Numbered from the stretch's first letter, positions 35,380 to 45,308 are shown. The stretch: 64,000 nt of DNA from Pseudomonas nitroreducens TX1 (GCF_000313755.1 NZ_AMZB01000098.1:1-64000); one strand, 5' to 3'. A program made the numbers and translations. Notes: generated by a model not told the origin, from the sequence alone.

Positions 35380-35985
35380 ATGCGAAGTACCCTTTTGACA
35401 TGCCTTTCCATAGGCTTGGCGACTTTTTTAGCCGCCACCGAGGCAACCGCCTCCTCCAAGATCACGCGTTCCTATCAACCCGCTCCGGTTGATCTCCGTG
35501 TCCCGGTCCAGGGCAGCGCCCTGCTGACCTTCAACACCAAGCCGGTCAAGCAGACCAAGAGCGAGGCGCATCAGGTGACCCAGCGTGCCTACAGCATGAT
35601 CGGCACGCCTTACCGCTGGGGCGGCACTTCGCCCAAGCGCGGCTTCGATTGCAGCGGCCTGGTGAACTACGTGTTCCAGAACGTCGACGAAGTCGATCTG
35701 CCGCGCACTGCGCAGCAGATGTACAGCATGCGCGGCAACTCGAAAGTGGCGCGTGGCGACCTGCAGCCCGGCGACCTGGTGTTCTTCCGCATCCACAACC
35801 GCCGCAATGTCGATCACGTCGGCATCTACGTCGGTGACAACCAGTTCGTTCATGCGCCGCGCCGCGGCCAGAAGGTCCGCGTTTCCGACCTCGGTGGCGA
35901 CTACTGGAAGAAGCACTACACCGCTGCCCGCCGCATCCTGCCGGAAACCCTGGCCAAGGCTGACGTCGGCGGTCGCTACGACTGA
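35380..35985 (+). CDS. Secreted NlpC/P60 family peptidoglycan endopeptidase
   Basis: 201 residues. Signal peptide of about 24 residues (MRSTLLTCLSIGLATFLAATEATA), then the NlpC/P60 domain (about 63-185). The catalytic triad is visible: Cys91 in RGFDCSGLVNYVF, His146 in NVDHVGIYVGDN, and His158 in FVHAPRRG. Such enzymes cut gamma-D-Glu-meso-DAP or other bonds in peptidoglycan stems in the periplasm. The start at 35380 fits the signal peptide, with AAGAAG upstream. It resembles MepH/Spr-like proteins without a lipobox. Confidence 0.93.
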   Translation: MRSTLLTCLSIGLATFLAATEATASSKITRSYQPAPVDLRVPVQGSALLTFNTKPVKQTKSEAHQVTQRAYSMIGTPYRWGGTSPKRGFDCSGLVNYVFQNVDEVDLPRTAQQMYSMRGNSKVARGDLQPGDLVFFRIHNRRNVDHVGIYVGDNQFVHAPRRGQKVRVSDLGGDYWKKHYTAARRILPETLAKADVGGRYD

Positions 35986-35991
35986 TACACA

Positions 35992-36016
35992 GCGCTCTCC
36001 CCTCTCGGGAGAGCGC
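35992..36016. terminator. Hairpin between convergent NlpC/P60 and rarD genes
   Basis: GCGCTCTCCC (35992-36001) pairs with GGGAGAGCGC (36007-36016), a perfect 10-bp stem with a 5-nt loop, between stops at 35985 and 36028. No T run on either side, so termination strength is doubtful. Confidence 0.5.
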
Positions 36017-36027
36017 CCACCCCTCAT

Positions 36028-36924
36028 CTACAAGCCGCGACGCGCCTGCCGGCGCAACAGTCGTGCGCTATCCCAACCGGTCAGCAGCACGGCAATCCAG
36101 ATCGGCCCGTAGGTCCAGATCTGCGCCGGATTGAACGCCTCGCCCAGGAACAGCACGGCGATGGCGAACAGCAACACCGGCTCGACGTAGCTCAGAATTC
36201 CGAACAGCCCCATTGGTAGCAGCCGGCTGGCCGCCATCATCGCGCCGAACGCCAGCGCGCTGATCAGCCCCAGCAGCGGCAGCAACGCCCATAGGCGCGG
36301 AACCTCCTCCAGCACCTTGCCGCTATCGGTCAGCCACAGGGTTGCCAGGGCAAACGGCAGCAGTACGATCATCTCGAACACGAAGCCCGAAAGTGAATCC
36401 ACGGCCATCTTGCGGCGCAGCATGAAATACGGCGGATAGCCCAGCGCGGTGATCAGGGTGAACCAGGAGAAGGCACGGGTCAGCCACAGCTCGTGCAGCA
36501 CGCCCGCCAGCGCGAAGGCGACCGCAATGGCCTGCAACGTGGTCAGGCGCTCGCCGTAGAATACCCGGCCGCACAGCACCATGGTCAGCGGCAGCAGGAA
36601 GTAGCCCAGCGACAGCTCCAGCGTGCGCCCGACCATGGGCGCCCAGATGAACACGCCCCACTGCACCAGCATCATCGCCGCCGTCAGCGGGAAGCACGCC
36701 AGCAGCCAGGGCTCACGCAGCAGGCGCCGCCCCGCGTCGCACAGCACACTACCCTGGCGGGTGAACAGCACCAGCAGCAGGACCATGGGAATCGACCAGA
36801 CCACCCGGTGCGCGATCACCTGGATGCTGGTCAGCGGCTCCAGCGAATGGATATAACCCGGCAGGGTCACGAACAGCACGGAAGACGCCAGGGACAGCGC
36901 TACGCCACGCCCGGAGATATTCAT
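36028..36924 (-). CDS. rarD: EamA family permease RarD
   Basis: 298-residue, ten-helix drug/metabolite-superfamily permease of the RarD group. Typical features: YIHSLEPLTSIQVIAHRVVW near the N-terminus, WGVFIWAPMVGRTLELSLGYF in the middle, and SYVEPVLLFAIAVLFLGEAF near the C-terminus. Substrate unknown (chloramphenicol-sensitive-type name only). Its ATG overlaps the stop of the upstream EamA gene by four bases. Confidence 0.9.
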   Translation of the reverse strand: MNISGRGVALSLASSVLFVTLPGYIHSLEPLTSIQVIAHRVVWSIPMVLLLVLFTRQGSVLCDAGRRLLREPWLLACFPLTAAMMLVQWGVFIWAPMVGRTLELSLGYFLLPLTMVLCGRVFYGERLTTLQAIAVAFALAGVLHELWLTRAFSWFTLITALGYPPYFMLRRKMAVDSLSGFVFEMIVLLPFALATLWLTDSGKVLEEVPRLWALLPLLGLISALAFGAMMAASRLLPMGLFGILSYVEPVLLFAIAVLFLGEAFNPAQIWTYGPIWIAVLLTGWDSARLLRRQARRGL

Positions 36925-37790
36925 GCGAAACGCTCCCTCTGGCGACGCAGACCGAAACGGTTGACGCCCAGCGACGCCACGATCACCGTACCGCCCAGCG
37001 CAAGCCGCGGCAGGTCGGCGGCCTCGTTCCAGATCAGCAGGTTGATCAGCAGGCCCACCGGCACGTGCAGGTTATTCATCACCGCCAGGGTGCCGGCATC
37101 CACCAGCGTTCCGCCCTTGTTCCACCAGAACTGCCCCAGTGCGGTAGCCAGCAGGCCCATCCACACCAGCACGCCCCATTGCAGCTCGGTGGTTGGCAGC
37201 TTCTGCGGATTGCCGAACAGCAGCCAGCCCGGCAGCGCAATCAGCAACGCACCGACGAAGAAGTAACCGAAGCGGCGGTACTGCGGGATGTCGGAGGGAT
37301 AACGTTGCACCAGGTGCTTGTAGAACACTTGGCCGGCCGCGAAGGTGGCATTGGCCAGCTGCAGCAACAGGAAGCCCTGTATGTAGTCGCCATCGACGCC
37401 GTCGTAACGGATGATCCCGGCGCCCAGAACCGCCACAGCGGCCGCCAATAGCGCCCAACCGTTGAAGCGGCGGTTCAGCGCGTCATCGATCAGCGCCACA
37501 TGCAGGGGCGTCAACACGGTAAACAGCAACACCTCCGGCACCGTCAGCACGCGAAAGCTCTGGTAGAGGCAGACGTAGGTAATGCCGAACTGCAGCGCAC
37601 CCGCCAGCATCACTCCGGCGATGAAGCGCGGATCGACACCGCGCCAGCGAGTCAGCGGCAGGAACACCAGACCGGCCAGCACCACGCGGGTGAGTACGGC
37701 GAAATAGCTGTCGACCTGCCCGGCGAGGTATTCGCCGATCAGGCTGAAGGAAAACGCCCAGAGTACGGTGACAAAAAGCAGATAAGGCAT
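36921..37790 (-). CDS. EamA family carboxylate/amino acid/amine transporter
   Basis: 289-residue, ten-helix DMT-superfamily permease. LFVTVLWAFSFSLIGEYLAG and the second EamA half from about residue 148 (ANATFAAGQVFYKHLVQRY) show the duplicated five-helix design. It resembles YigM-like carboxylate/amine transporters. It is translationally coupled to rarD (ATGA overlap at 36921-36924), so the two may form a heteromeric or functionally linked pair. Substrate not deducible. Confidence 0.88.
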   Translation of the reverse strand: MPYLLFVTVLWAFSFSLIGEYLAGQVDSYFAVLTRVVLAGLVFLPLTRWRGVDPRFIAGVMLAGALQFGITYVCLYQSFRVLTVPEVLLFTVLTPLHVALIDDALNRRFNGWALLAAAVAVLGAGIIRYDGVDGDYIQGFLLLQLANATFAAGQVFYKHLVQRYPSDIPQYRRFGYFFVGALLIALPGWLLFGNPQKLPTTELQWGVLVWMGLLATALGQFWWNKGGTLVDAGTLAVMNNLHVPVGLLINLLIWNEAADLPRLALGGTVIVASLGVNRFGLRRQRERFA

Positions 37791-37883
37791 GGAAAAGGCG
37801 ACCGGAACGGGGCAGGCAACATAGCGTCAGACTCAGCGTAGGAAAAGCGCTGCGCGCCCGCGCCCTGCGAAAGGCAAAAACGA

Positions 37884-37909
37884 AAAAGGGCGACCGAAGT
37901 CGCCCTTTT
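37884..37909 (-). terminator. Rho-independent terminator after rpsA
   Basis: AAAAGGGCGAC (37884-37894) pairs with GTCGCCCTTTT (37899-37909) with a CGAA loop, about 20 bases after the rpsA stop. The minus strand ends GGGCGAC..CCCTTTTTCG. Confidence 0.9.
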
Positions 37910-37930
37910 CCTTGGATGGTGAATCAGGGA

Positions 37931-39613
37931 TCAGCCCTGGTTCTCCATCTGAGCACGGATCAGATCACCGATAGTGGTCGGACCAGTGTTTTCTACGTCT
38001 TGCTTGGTGCGCAGTTCTTTCATCGCATCCTTCTCGTCATCAACATCTTTCGACTTGATGGAGAGGGAGATGACGCGGCTCTTACGGTCGATGCTGATGA
38101 TCTTGGCTTCGACTTCTTCGCCTTCTTTCAGAACGTTGCGAGCGTCTTCAACGCGGTCACGGCTGATTTCGGAGGCTTTCAGGACGCCTTCGATTTCGCC
38201 GCCCAGGCTGATGACAGCACCTTTGGCGTCCACTTCCTTCACGGTACCGCGAACGATGGTGCCTTTCTCGTTGAGCGAGGCGTAGTTGGAGAACGGATCG
38301 TCTTCCAGCTGCTTGATGCCCAGGGAGATGCGCTCACGCTCCGGATCAACGGAGAGGATGACGGTTTCCAGCTCGTCGCCCTTCTTGAAGCGGCGAACGG
38401 CTTCTTCGCCAACTTCGTTCCAGGAGATGTCGGACAGGTGAACCAGACCGTCGATGCCGCCTTCCAGGCCGATGAAGATACCGAAATCGGTGATCGACTT
38501 GATGGTGCCGGAGATCTTGTCGCCCTTGTTGAAGCGGCCAGAGAAGTCTTCCCACGGGTTGGACTTGCACTGCTTGATGCCCAGGGAGATACGACGACGC
38601 TCTTCGTCGATGTCCAGAACCTGAACTTCCACTTCGTCGCCAACCTGAACGACTTTCGACGGGTGGATGTTCTTGTTAGTCCAGTCCATTTCGGAGACGT
38701 GTACCAAGCCTTCCACGCCCTCTTCCAGCTCGGCGAAGCAGCCGTAGTCGGTGAGGTTGGTGACGCGCGCGGTAACACGGGTGCCTTCCGGGTAACGAGC
38801 CTTGATGGCAACCCATGGGTCTTCGCCCAGTTGCTTCAGGCCCAGGGATACGCGGTTGCGCTCGCGGTCGAACTTCAGAACCTTGACATCGATCTCGTCG
38901 CCAACGTTGACGATCTCCGACGGATGCTTGATACGCTTCCAGGCCATGTCGGTGATGTGCAGCAGACCATCGACGCCGCCCAGGTCAACGAACGCACCGT
39001 AGTCGGTGAGGTTCTTGACGATACCTTTGACCTGCTGGCCTTCCTGCAGCGATTCCAGCAGAGCTTCGCGCTCGGCGCTGTTTTCGGCTTCCAGGACGCT
39101 GCGACGGGAAACGACAACGTTGTTGCGCTTCTGGTCCAGCTTGATGACCTTGAACTCGAGCTCTTTGCCTTCCAGGTGAGTGGTATCACGCACCGGACGC
39201 ACGTCGACCAGCGAACCCGGCAGGAACGCGCGGATGCCGTTGACGTCAACGGTGAAGCCACCCTTGACCTTGCCGTTGATGACGCCCTTGACCACTTCGT
39301 CGGCAGAGAAAGCAGCTTCCAGAACAATCCAGCTCTCGGCACGCTTGGCTTTTTCGCGGGACAGCTTGGTTTCACCAAAGCCATCTTCTACCGCGTCCAG
39401 CGCAACGTGGACTTCGTCACCCACATTGATGGTCAGCTCGCCCTGTTCGTTGTAGAACTGCTCGACCGGGATGACGCCCTCGGATTTCAGACCGGCATGG
39501 ACGGTGACCCAGTCACCATCGATGTCGACCACGATGCCGGTGATGATCGCACCCGGCTGCATGTCGAGGGATTTCAGACTTTCTTCAAAGAGTTCTGCGA
39601 AGCTTTCGCTCAT
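37931..39613 (-). CDS. rpsA: 30S ribosomal protein S1
   Basis: 560-residue ribosomal protein that brings mRNA to the 30S subunit. Six S1 (OB-fold) repeats are visible, with the repeated pattern V.KG.V..I.D.GAF/CF.....G.V..S.... The start [21 protein letters not shown] is the family N-terminus; an in-frame GTG upstream at 39658 is rejected. In relatives rpsA directly follows cmk. Here about 1.65 kb with an opposite-strand gene intervenes, and cmk reads toward an inverted repeat, so rpsA must depend on its own promoter in 39614-39900. Confidence 0.97.
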   Translation of the reverse strand: MSESFAELFEESLKSLDMQPGAIITGIVVDIDGDWVTVHAGLKSEGVIPVEQFYNEQGELTINVGDEVHVALDAVEDGFGETKLSREKAKRAESWIVLEAAFSADEVVKGVINGKVKGGFTVDVNGIRAFLPGSLVDVRPVRDTTHLEGKELEFKVIKLDQKRNNVVVSRRSVLEAENSAEREALLESLQEGQQVKGIVKNLTDYGAFVDLGGVDGLLHITDMAWKRIKHPSEIVNVGDEIDVKVLKFDRERNRVSLGLKQLGEDPWVAIKARYPEGTRVTARVTNLTDYGCFAELEEGVEGLVHVSEMDWTNKNIHPSKVVQVGDEVEVQVLDIDEERRRISLGIKQCKSNPWEDFSGRFNKGDKISGTIKSITDFGIFIGLEGGIDGLVHLSDISWNEVGEEAVRRFKKGDELETVILSVDPERERISLGIKQLEDDPFSNYASLNEKGTIVRGTVKEVDAKGAVISLGGEIEGVLKASEISRDRVEDARNVLKEGEEVEAKIISIDRKSRVISLSIKSKDVDDEKDAMKELRTKQDVENTGPTTIGDLIRAQMENQG

Positions 39614-40442
39614 GTCTATACCTGTAGTCAAAGGCTTGTAAGCCCGATTCCGCGCCACCAGCGAACACGGTCAAGTGATGAAAAAGAAGCCAGCGGGATC
39701 AAGACTGGTATCCCGCCGGCCCCCTGTTGCGCCCGCCGAAACGGACACTCCACATTCAGATTTTAAGGGAACGCTTCGCTCAATATGGGCGAAACCCTCC
39801 CGATACAAGGTCTGGAATGGTAGCAATGGATACAACCTGCGTCAATCCATGGTCTGACTACCAAGGCGCCTCACGGCGCTACGAAATCCAGCCCTGATTG
39901 AGTATTTTTGCCCAGTGTGGCAGCTAGGGAGGCACCGCCTGTCAGGCACTCCATGCGTCGATCTTGAAAGCGGCCGCTATATGAACGGTACGCATGCCCG
40001 CTTACCGCTGCTACGCCTACCTGTAGATCGGGACAAGCTCAAAAGCGCCTGAACATCATGGTCCCAGCCTCATGCAATGGAGTCCGCAACTTCAGACACC
40101 ACACGCCCCTCGCGACGCGTCGATTTCCATACGGACATTGAGGCGCCTGGCGCGGCCAAAGCAGTGCGATGCCCACCTATTAACGTGCATTGACCGCAAA
40201 GCGTTGTCGCGATGGGAATCGAGGGGTACAACACAGTCATTCTTGTAAAGGTGCGTCCACAGCAAGTCTCTGACGATACACCCCCAAAAGCCCGGCCCCG
40301 TGCCGGGCTTTTTCATGGCCGTGAAATAGGGCCATGCATCCGTATTCGGACCTAGGCACCACTGGGTCCGCTACCGAAGAGGCCCTACAAGGGCCTTGCA
40401 AACAGGCGAAAGCACTCGCCACTTTCCACATAGAGAAACGCT
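39614..40442. other. 829-bp gap upstream of rpsA, without a convincing protein gene
   Basis: This stretch should contain the rpsA promoter on its left side. Its right half carries a candidate small RNA with promoter and terminator (40204-40313). Only short open frames lacking recognisable features exist (for example 39675-39857, 60 codons). Base composition is lower in GC than the flanking operons. Together with the adjacent Ig-like gene it forms an insertion between cmk and rpsA. Confidence 0.6.
40239..40313 (+). ncRNA. Candidate small RNA of about 75 nt
   Basis: A sigma70-like promoter is visible: TTGTCG (40204-40209), a 17-base spacer, TACAAC (40227-40232). About 50 bases after the predicted start comes a strong intrinsic terminator, AAAGCCCGGC / GCCGGGCTTT (40287-40296 with 40302-40311) with a CCCGT loop and five Ts. 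No open frame leads into this terminator from the left, so it appears to end a short independent transcript. Both promoter hexamers match only four of six consensus bases. It could instead be a relic of a lost gene. Confidence 0.4.
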
Positions 40443-41003
40443 ATGAAACATCCAATCAAGCACCACCACGCCAAAATCATCGGCGGTCTGGGCGCACTGC
40501 TAGTAGCCGCCAACGCCTCCGCTGCGCCGATACAGGAGCTGATCGTGACCGCCAACCCCTCGGTCATCAACGAAGGTGAATCCGCCAGCATCAACTGGGG
40601 CTCGACAAATACCGAGTTCTGCCAGATCAACGGTGCAGAGTCCGGAACGCAACCGCCCAATGGCAACTGGCTTAGCAAGCCTCTGGCCCAGAGCAAACGA
40701 TTCACCGTCATCTGCTATGGCGGAACCAGCAGCGTCAGCAAGTATGTAGACGTCACAGTAAAGCCGAAACCACCCACCATGACATTCTCGGTGAATCCGC
40801 CGCAGATCAAGGCAGGTGAAAAGGTGACCCGCTATTGGACCTCGGAAAACACTACCGGCTGTCAAAGCAAAACCGGCATCCCTCTCGCCACCAGCGGCGT
40901 TTGGGTGACCGAGCCGGTCTATAGCTCCAACACCTACCAGATCACCTGCACGGGGCCCGGCGGCTCGGTGACCAAGTCCGCCGACGTAACCATCTTGCCG
41001 TAA
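40443..41003 (+). CDS. Secreted protein with two Ig-like repeats, function unknown
   Basis: 186 residues: a basic His-rich start MKHPIKHHHAKIIGG, a hydrophobic segment, and a signal cleavage site near Ala27 (ANASA|AP). The mature part is two homologous domains of about 75 residues. Domain 1 (32-107) and domain 2 (112-186) each begin ..NPxxIxxGExxxxxW and contain one Cys early and one late (60/91 and 140/169), with FTVICYGG and YQITCTGP at matching places. This indicates a tandem Ig-like beta-sandwich duplication with one disulfide per domain. No enzyme motif is present. It faces opposite to, and splits, the cmk-rpsA arrangement. Confidence 0.85.
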   Translation: MKHPIKHHHAKIIGGLGALLVAANASAAPIQELIVTANPSVINEGESASINWGSTNTEFCQINGAESGTQPPNGNWLSKPLAQSKRFTVICYGGTSSVSKYVDVTVKPKPPTMTFSVNPPQIKAGEKVTRYWTSENTTGCQSKTGIPLATSGVWVTEPVYSSNTYQITCTGPGGSVTKSADVTILP

Positions 41004-41170
41004 CACCCGCTGAAAAGGAGCGGCGCTGCTATCGACGCGCGCTCTGAACAGCGACGTAATGATATGGAGGCAGGTGCTGCAGACCCTGCCTCCTCACCGA
41101 TCTGGCCTTGAGCCCATACTCGCCGAAGAACGAATGCGTCGATCTTCGCCTGGAACACGTACAAGCTTCA

Positions 41171-41220
41171 GGTCCGAAAATATAAATCCTCGGACTGGCC
41201 GGGGATTTATATTTCGAACC
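41171..41220. repeat. 50-bp near-perfect inverted repeat between the Ig-like gene and cmk
   Basis: GGTCCGAAAATATAAATCC (41171-41189) and GGATTTATATTTCGAACC (41203-41220) are inverted copies (18 versus 19 bases, one substitution and one extra A). The pairing extends weakly outward (GCTTC.. / ..TTAAAGC), and a small GC inner stem (CCGGACTGGCCGG-like) fills the centre. It lies between convergent genes ending at 41003 and 41263, so it may serve as a bidirectional terminator. The length and AT-rich arms are unlike the other terminators in the window. Confidence 0.75.
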
Positions 41221-41262
41221 TTAAAGCCACCGGAGTGGAGCCCGGTCAGTTCGTAGTGACCA

Positions 41263-41952
41263 CTAATCGGCCAACCCCAACCGCGAAACCTCAGCCAGGA
41301 TGCTGTCCACCACCTCATCGATGCCCATCGAGGTGGAGTCCACCAGTATCGCCCCCTTGGCCGGCTTCAGCGGCGCCACGGCTCGCTGGCTGTCACGCTC
41401 GTCGCGCGCACGGATTTCCTCTGCCAGCTGTGCCTGGTCGCTGTCGATGCCCTTGCCCTTGAGCTGAAGGTAGCGGCGGCGGGCGCGCTCCTCGGCCGAA
41501 GCGGTGAGGAATATCTTCAGGGGGGCGCTGGGGAAGACCACGGTACCCATGTCGCGCCCGTCGGCCACCAGGCCCGGCGCCTCGAGGAAGGCGCGCTGGC
41601 GTTGCAGCAGCGCATCGCGCACCGCCGGCAGGGCGGCGACTTGCGAGGCGCCGGCACCGACTTGTTCGGTGCGGATGGTGTCGGTGACGTCTTCGCCTTC
41701 GAGGATGATGTGCTGGCCCTGCCCGCCCTTGGCGTGGGTGAACTGCACATCCAGGTGAGCGGCCAGGACCTTGAGGGCTTCTTCGTTGGTCAGGTCGATG
41801 CCGTGATTACCGGCGGCAAACGCCAGCAAGCGATACAGCGCACCGGAATCCAGCAGATTCCAGCCCAGGCGCTTGGCCAGCAGGCCGGCGACGGTGCCCT
41901 TGCCCGAGCCGCTGGGGCCGTCGATGGCGAGGACTGGCCATTCGCCATTCAT
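41263..41952 (-). CDS. cmk: Cytidylate kinase
   Basis: 229-residue P-loop kinase phosphorylating CMP/dCMP to the diphosphate. Walker [11 protein letters not shown] (residues 11-20), [24 protein letters not shown] (nucleotide-binding), and [14 protein letters not shown] lid region. Its ATG overlaps the aroA stop by one base (TGATG). Last gene of the supraoperon before the inverted repeat. Confidence 0.97.
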   Translation of the reverse strand: MNGEWPVLAIDGPSGSGKGTVAGLLAKRLGWNLLDSGALYRLLAFAAGNHGIDLTNEEALKVLAAHLDVQFTHAKGGQGQHIILEGEDVTDTIRTEQVGAGASQVAALPAVRDALLQRQRAFLEAPGLVADGRDMGTVVFPSAPLKIFLTASAEERARRRYLQLKGKGIDSDQAQLAEEIRARDERDSQRAVAPLKPAKGAILVDSTSMGIDEVVDSILAEVSRLGLAD

Positions 41953-44177
41953 CAGTTCTTCTCCTCAGCGACGCGGATGCCCGCGCCGGACGCCAGCCCG
42001 AGGAAGTTCGGGAAGGAAGTCGCGACGTTGGCGCAGTCGTGGATGCGGATCGGGGCACCGGCACGCAGGGAGGCCACGCTGAAGGACATGGCAATACGGT
42101 GGTCGCCGTGGCTCCAGACCTCGCCGCCGCCGTAGGTGCCGCCGTCGATGATGATGCCGTCCGGGGTCGGCTCGCACTTCACGCCCAGGGCCAGCAGGCC
42201 GTCGGCCATGACCTGGATGCGGTCGGATTCCTTCACCCGCAGCTCTTCCGCGCCGCGCAGGACGGTGCGGCCTTGCGCATTGGCGGCGGCGACGAAGAGG
42301 ACCGGGAACTCGTCGATGGCCAGCGGCACCAGGTCTTCGGGGATATCGATGCCTTTCAGTTGGGCGGAACGCACGCGGATGTCGGCGACCGGCTCGCCGC
42401 CTACTTCACGCTGGTTTTCCAGGGTGATGTCGGCGCCCATGAGCTTGAGGATGTCGATGACGCCGGTGCGGGTCGGGTTGATGCCGACGTGCTCCAGAGT
42501 CAGGTCCGAACCTTCGGCGATGCTCGCGGCGACCAGGAAGAAAGCGGCGGAGGAAATGTCCGCCGGAACTTCGATGGAGGTGGCGCTGAGCTTGTGGCCG
42601 GACTCGACACGGGCGGTGGCACCCTCGACGTCGACCGGGTAGCCGAAGCCACGCAGCATACGCTCGGTATGGTCGCGGGTCGGGGCCGGCTCGGTGGTGG
42701 AGGTTTCTCCGGCAGCGTAGAGGCCGGCGAGCAGCAGGCAGGATTTCACCTGGGCACTGGCCATGGGCATGTCGTAGTGCATGCCGGTGAGTTTCTGACC
42801 GCCACGAATGGTCAGCGGCGGGCGGCCTTCGGGGCCGGTCTCGATCACCGCACCCATCTCGCGCAGCGGCTTGGCGACACGGTTCATCGGGCGTTTGGAC
42901 AGCGAGGCGTCGCCGGTCAGGGTGGTGTCGAACGGCTGGGCGGCGAGCAGACCACTGAGCAGGCGCATGGAGGTGCCGGAGTTGCCCAGGTAGATCGGGC
43001 CGGGCGGCGCCTTCAAGCCATGGAGGCCGACGCCATGTACGGTCACGCGGCCGTGGTGCGGGCCTTCGATGACCACGCCCATGTCGCGGAAGGCCTGGAT
43101 GGTGGCAAGGGCGTCTTCGCCCTCGAGGAAGCCTTGCACCTCCGTCGTGCCCTCGGCGAGGGAACCGAGCATGATCGAGCGGTGCGAAATGGACTTGTCG
43201 CCCGGTACGCGAACACGTCCGGAGAGGCGGCCACCCGGCTGGGCCAGGAAAATCAGGTCATTGTTGTGCATGGCGTCCACATAGGCCCGGCGGGCCAGGA
43301 TTTTGCTGAAATGCTCGCGGGCAACGCGGGCGCGGGTGAAGACGCCCATCAGTTGTTGCCCGTCCCCTTTATCGACGGCCTCGCGCAGATCATCGAGGTC
43401 GTCACGGAATACGTCGAGGATGCGCAGCACCGCCTCGCGGTTGGCGAGGAAGATGTCGTGCCACATCACCGGGTCGCTGCCAGCGATCCGCGTGAAGTCG
43501 CGGAAGCCGCCAGCGGCATAGCGGAAGATTTCCAGATTCTCGCTGCGTTTGGCCAATGAGTCGACCAGCGTGAAGGCCAGCAGGTGCGGCAGGTGGCTGG
43601 TGGCGGCGAGGACTTCGTCGTGGTGTTCGACGGCCATCTGCTCGACATCCGCACCCAGCTCGCGCCAGAGGCTTTCGACGCGCTGGATCGCGTCCGCGTC
43701 GGCATTATCCAGCGGAGTGAGGATGACTTTATGACGGCGGAACAGTTCTGCGTTGGCCGCTTCCACCCCGCTCTGCTCGGAGCCGGCGATAGGATGGCCG
43801 GGCACGAAGCGCGCCGGCATGCCGCCAAATACCGCTTTCGCGGCACGCACCACGTTTCCCTTGGCGCTGCCCACGTCGGTGAGGATAGCGTTGCCGATGT
43901 CGAAGGTAGCGAGCTCGCCGAGGACCTTCTCCATGGCCAGGATCGGCACGGCAAGCTGGATCACGTCAGCGTCACGGCAACCGACAGCGAGGCTTTCCTC
44001 GCAGCGGTCGACTACGCCGAGCTCCACCGCCAGGCGCCGGGTTTGCGGGTCACGGTCGACGCCGACCACTTCCTCGAACAGGCCCTTCTGGCGGACACCC
44101 TTGGCGAAGGAGCCGCCGATAAGGCCGAGCCCCACCACGACGAGGCGGCGAAGCTTGTGCGGCTGGACATCAGGCAC
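41952..44177 (-). CDS. aroA: Fused prephenate/cyclohexadienyl dehydrogenase (TyrA) and EPSP synthase (AroA)
   Basis: 741-residue fusion. Residues about 1-295 are TyrA, with the NAD(P) fold [13 protein letters not shown] and the catalytic-histidine region [12 protein letters not shown]. Residues about 305-741 are 5-enolpyruvylshikimate-3-phosphate synthase, with [35 protein letters not shown] and [13 protein letters not shown]. The start is taken as GTG 44177: AAGGTG lies 7 bases upstream and it overlaps the hisC stop by 8 bases. An ATG at 44201 is the alternative. The two activities serve tyrosine synthesis and the common shikimate pathway. The fusion is known in Pseudomonas. Confidence 0.95.
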   Translation of the reverse strand: MPDVQPHKLRRLVVVGLGLIGGSFAKGVRQKGLFEEVVGVDRDPQTRRLAVELGVVDRCEESLAVGCRDADVIQLAVPILAMEKVLGELATFDIGNAILTDVGSAKGNVVRAAKAVFGGMPARFVPGHPIAGSEQSGVEAANAELFRRHKVILTPLDNADADAIQRVESLWRELGADVEQMAVEHHDEVLAATSHLPHLLAFTLVDSLAKRSENLEIFRYAAGGFRDFTRIAGSDPVMWHDIFLANREAVLRILDVFRDDLDDLREAVDKGDGQQLMGVFTRARVAREHFSKILARRAYVDAMHNNDLIFLAQPGGRLSGRVRVPGDKSISHRSIMLGSLAEGTTEVQGFLEGEDALATIQAFRDMGVVIEGPHHGRVTVHGVGLHGLKAPPGPIYLGNSGTSMRLLSGLLAAQPFDTTLTGDASLSKRPMNRVAKPLREMGAVIETGPEGRPPLTIRGGQKLTGMHYDMPMASAQVKSCLLLAGLYAAGETSTTEPAPTRDHTERMLRGFGYPVDVEGATARVESGHKLSATSIEVPADISSAAFFLVAASIAEGSDLTLEHVGINPTRTGVIDILKLMGADITLENQREVGGEPVADIRVRSAQLKGIDIPEDLVPLAIDEFPVLFVAAANAQGRTVLRGAEELRVKESDRIQVMADGLLALGVKCEPTPDGIIIDGGTYGGGEVWSHGDHRIAMSFSVASLRAGAPIRIHDCANVATSFPNFLGLASGAGIRVAEEKN

Positions 44178-45282
44178 GGGCGAGCACCTTGGCCAGCGCA
44201 TCGAGGAAGCGGGCGTTCTCGGCCGGCAGGCCGATGGAGATGCGCAGGTGATGTGGCATCCCGTAGCCGCCTACCGGGCGGACGATCACGCCTTCGGCGA
44301 GCAGACCCTGGTAGACCGGCCCGGCATCGCGCTTGAGATCCACGGCAATGAAGTTGCCCTTGGAGGGAATCCACTGCAGGTCCAGCGCGCGCAACCCGTT
44401 TTCCAACTGGGCCATGCCTTCGTCGTTGATGCGTTTGCCTTCGGCCAGGTACTGCGCGTCGTCCAGCGCGGCGCAGGCTGCGGCCAGGGCCAGGCTGTTG
44501 ACGTTGAACGGCTGGCGCACGCGGTTGAGCACATCGGCAACCTGCGCCGAGGAGATCGCGTAGCCAACGCGCAGCGACGCCAGGCCATAGGCCTTGGAGA
44601 AGGTGCGCGAGACCAGCAGGTTCGGATAGCGGGCCAGGTACTTCAGGCCATCCGGCAGCTCTTCGCCTTCGGCGTATTCGATGTACGCCTCGTCGAGCAC
44701 CACCAGGACACTTTGCGGAACCTGCGACAGGAAGCGCTCCAGCGCGTCAGGGCCGAACCAGGTGCCGGTGGGGTTGTTCGGGTTGGCGATGAAGACCACG
44801 CGGGTGTTGGCGTCGATGGCCGCCAGCATGGCTTCCAGGTCATGGCCCCAGTCCTTGGCCGGCACGACCTTGCCCTGGGCGCCGACGGCCTGGGTGGAGA
44901 TCGGGTAGACGGCGAAGGCGAACTGGCTGAACACCGCATTCAGGCCGGGCGCCAGGTAGGCGCGAGCCACCAGGTCAAGGATGTCGTTGGAGCCGTTGCC
45001 CAGGGTGACCTGAGCGGTGTCGACACCGCAGCGCTCGGCCAGGCGGGACTTCAGCTCGAAGCCATTGCCATCGGGGTAGCGGGTCAGTTCGGCCAGTTCG
45101 GCGCGGATGGCCTCGAGGACCTTCGGGCTCGGGCCCAGCGGATTCTCGTTGCTGGCCAGCTTGACGATGCCGGCGGGGTCGAGCTTCAACTCGCGGGCCA
45201 GTTCGTCGACCGGTTTGCCCGGCACATAAGGGGATAGCTTCTGCACGCCCGGCTGGGCCAGGGCAAGGAAATCACAGCTCAT
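44170..45282 (-). CDS. hisC: Histidinol-phosphate / aromatic aminotransferase HisC
   Basis: 370-residue class I/II PLP aminotransferase. KLASNENPLGPSPKV at the N-terminus, FIANPNNPTGTW, the PLP lysine in VSRTFSKAYGLASLRVGY, and RPVGGYGMPHHLRISIG. Its place between pheA and tyrA-aroA fits the HisHb type that can transaminate both imidazole-acetol phosphate and aromatic keto acids. The start MSCDFLALAQPGVQKLSPY at 45282 is chosen. 26 bp after cysC. Confidence 0.95.
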   Translation of the reverse strand: MSCDFLALAQPGVQKLSPYVPGKPVDELARELKLDPAGIVKLASNENPLGPSPKVLEAIRAELAELTRYPDGNGFELKSRLAERCGVDTAQVTLGNGSNDILDLVARAYLAPGLNAVFSQFAFAVYPISTQAVGAQGKVVPAKDWGHDLEAMLAAIDANTRVVFIANPNNPTGTWFGPDALERFLSQVPQSVLVVLDEAYIEYAEGEELPDGLKYLARYPNLLVSRTFSKAYGLASLRVGYAISSAQVADVLNRVRQPFNVNSLALAAACAALDDAQYLAEGKRINDEGMAQLENGLRALDLQWIPSKGNFIAVDLKRDAGPVYQGLLAEGVIVRPVGGYGMPHHLRISIGLPAENARFLDALAKVLARA

Positions 45283-45308
45283 GGGGCATCTCTCTCGAGT
45301 GGGGCCGC

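Noticed and set aside
35180-35398. Short open frame upstream of the NlpC/P60 gene
   Set aside because: No family features, no clear ribosome binding site, and it runs into the start of the real gene in another frame.
39675-39857. 60-codon open frame on the plus strand upstream of rpsA
   Set aside because: No recognisable sequence, starts at GTG/ATG without a clear Shine-Dalgarno, and overlaps the likely rpsA promoter.
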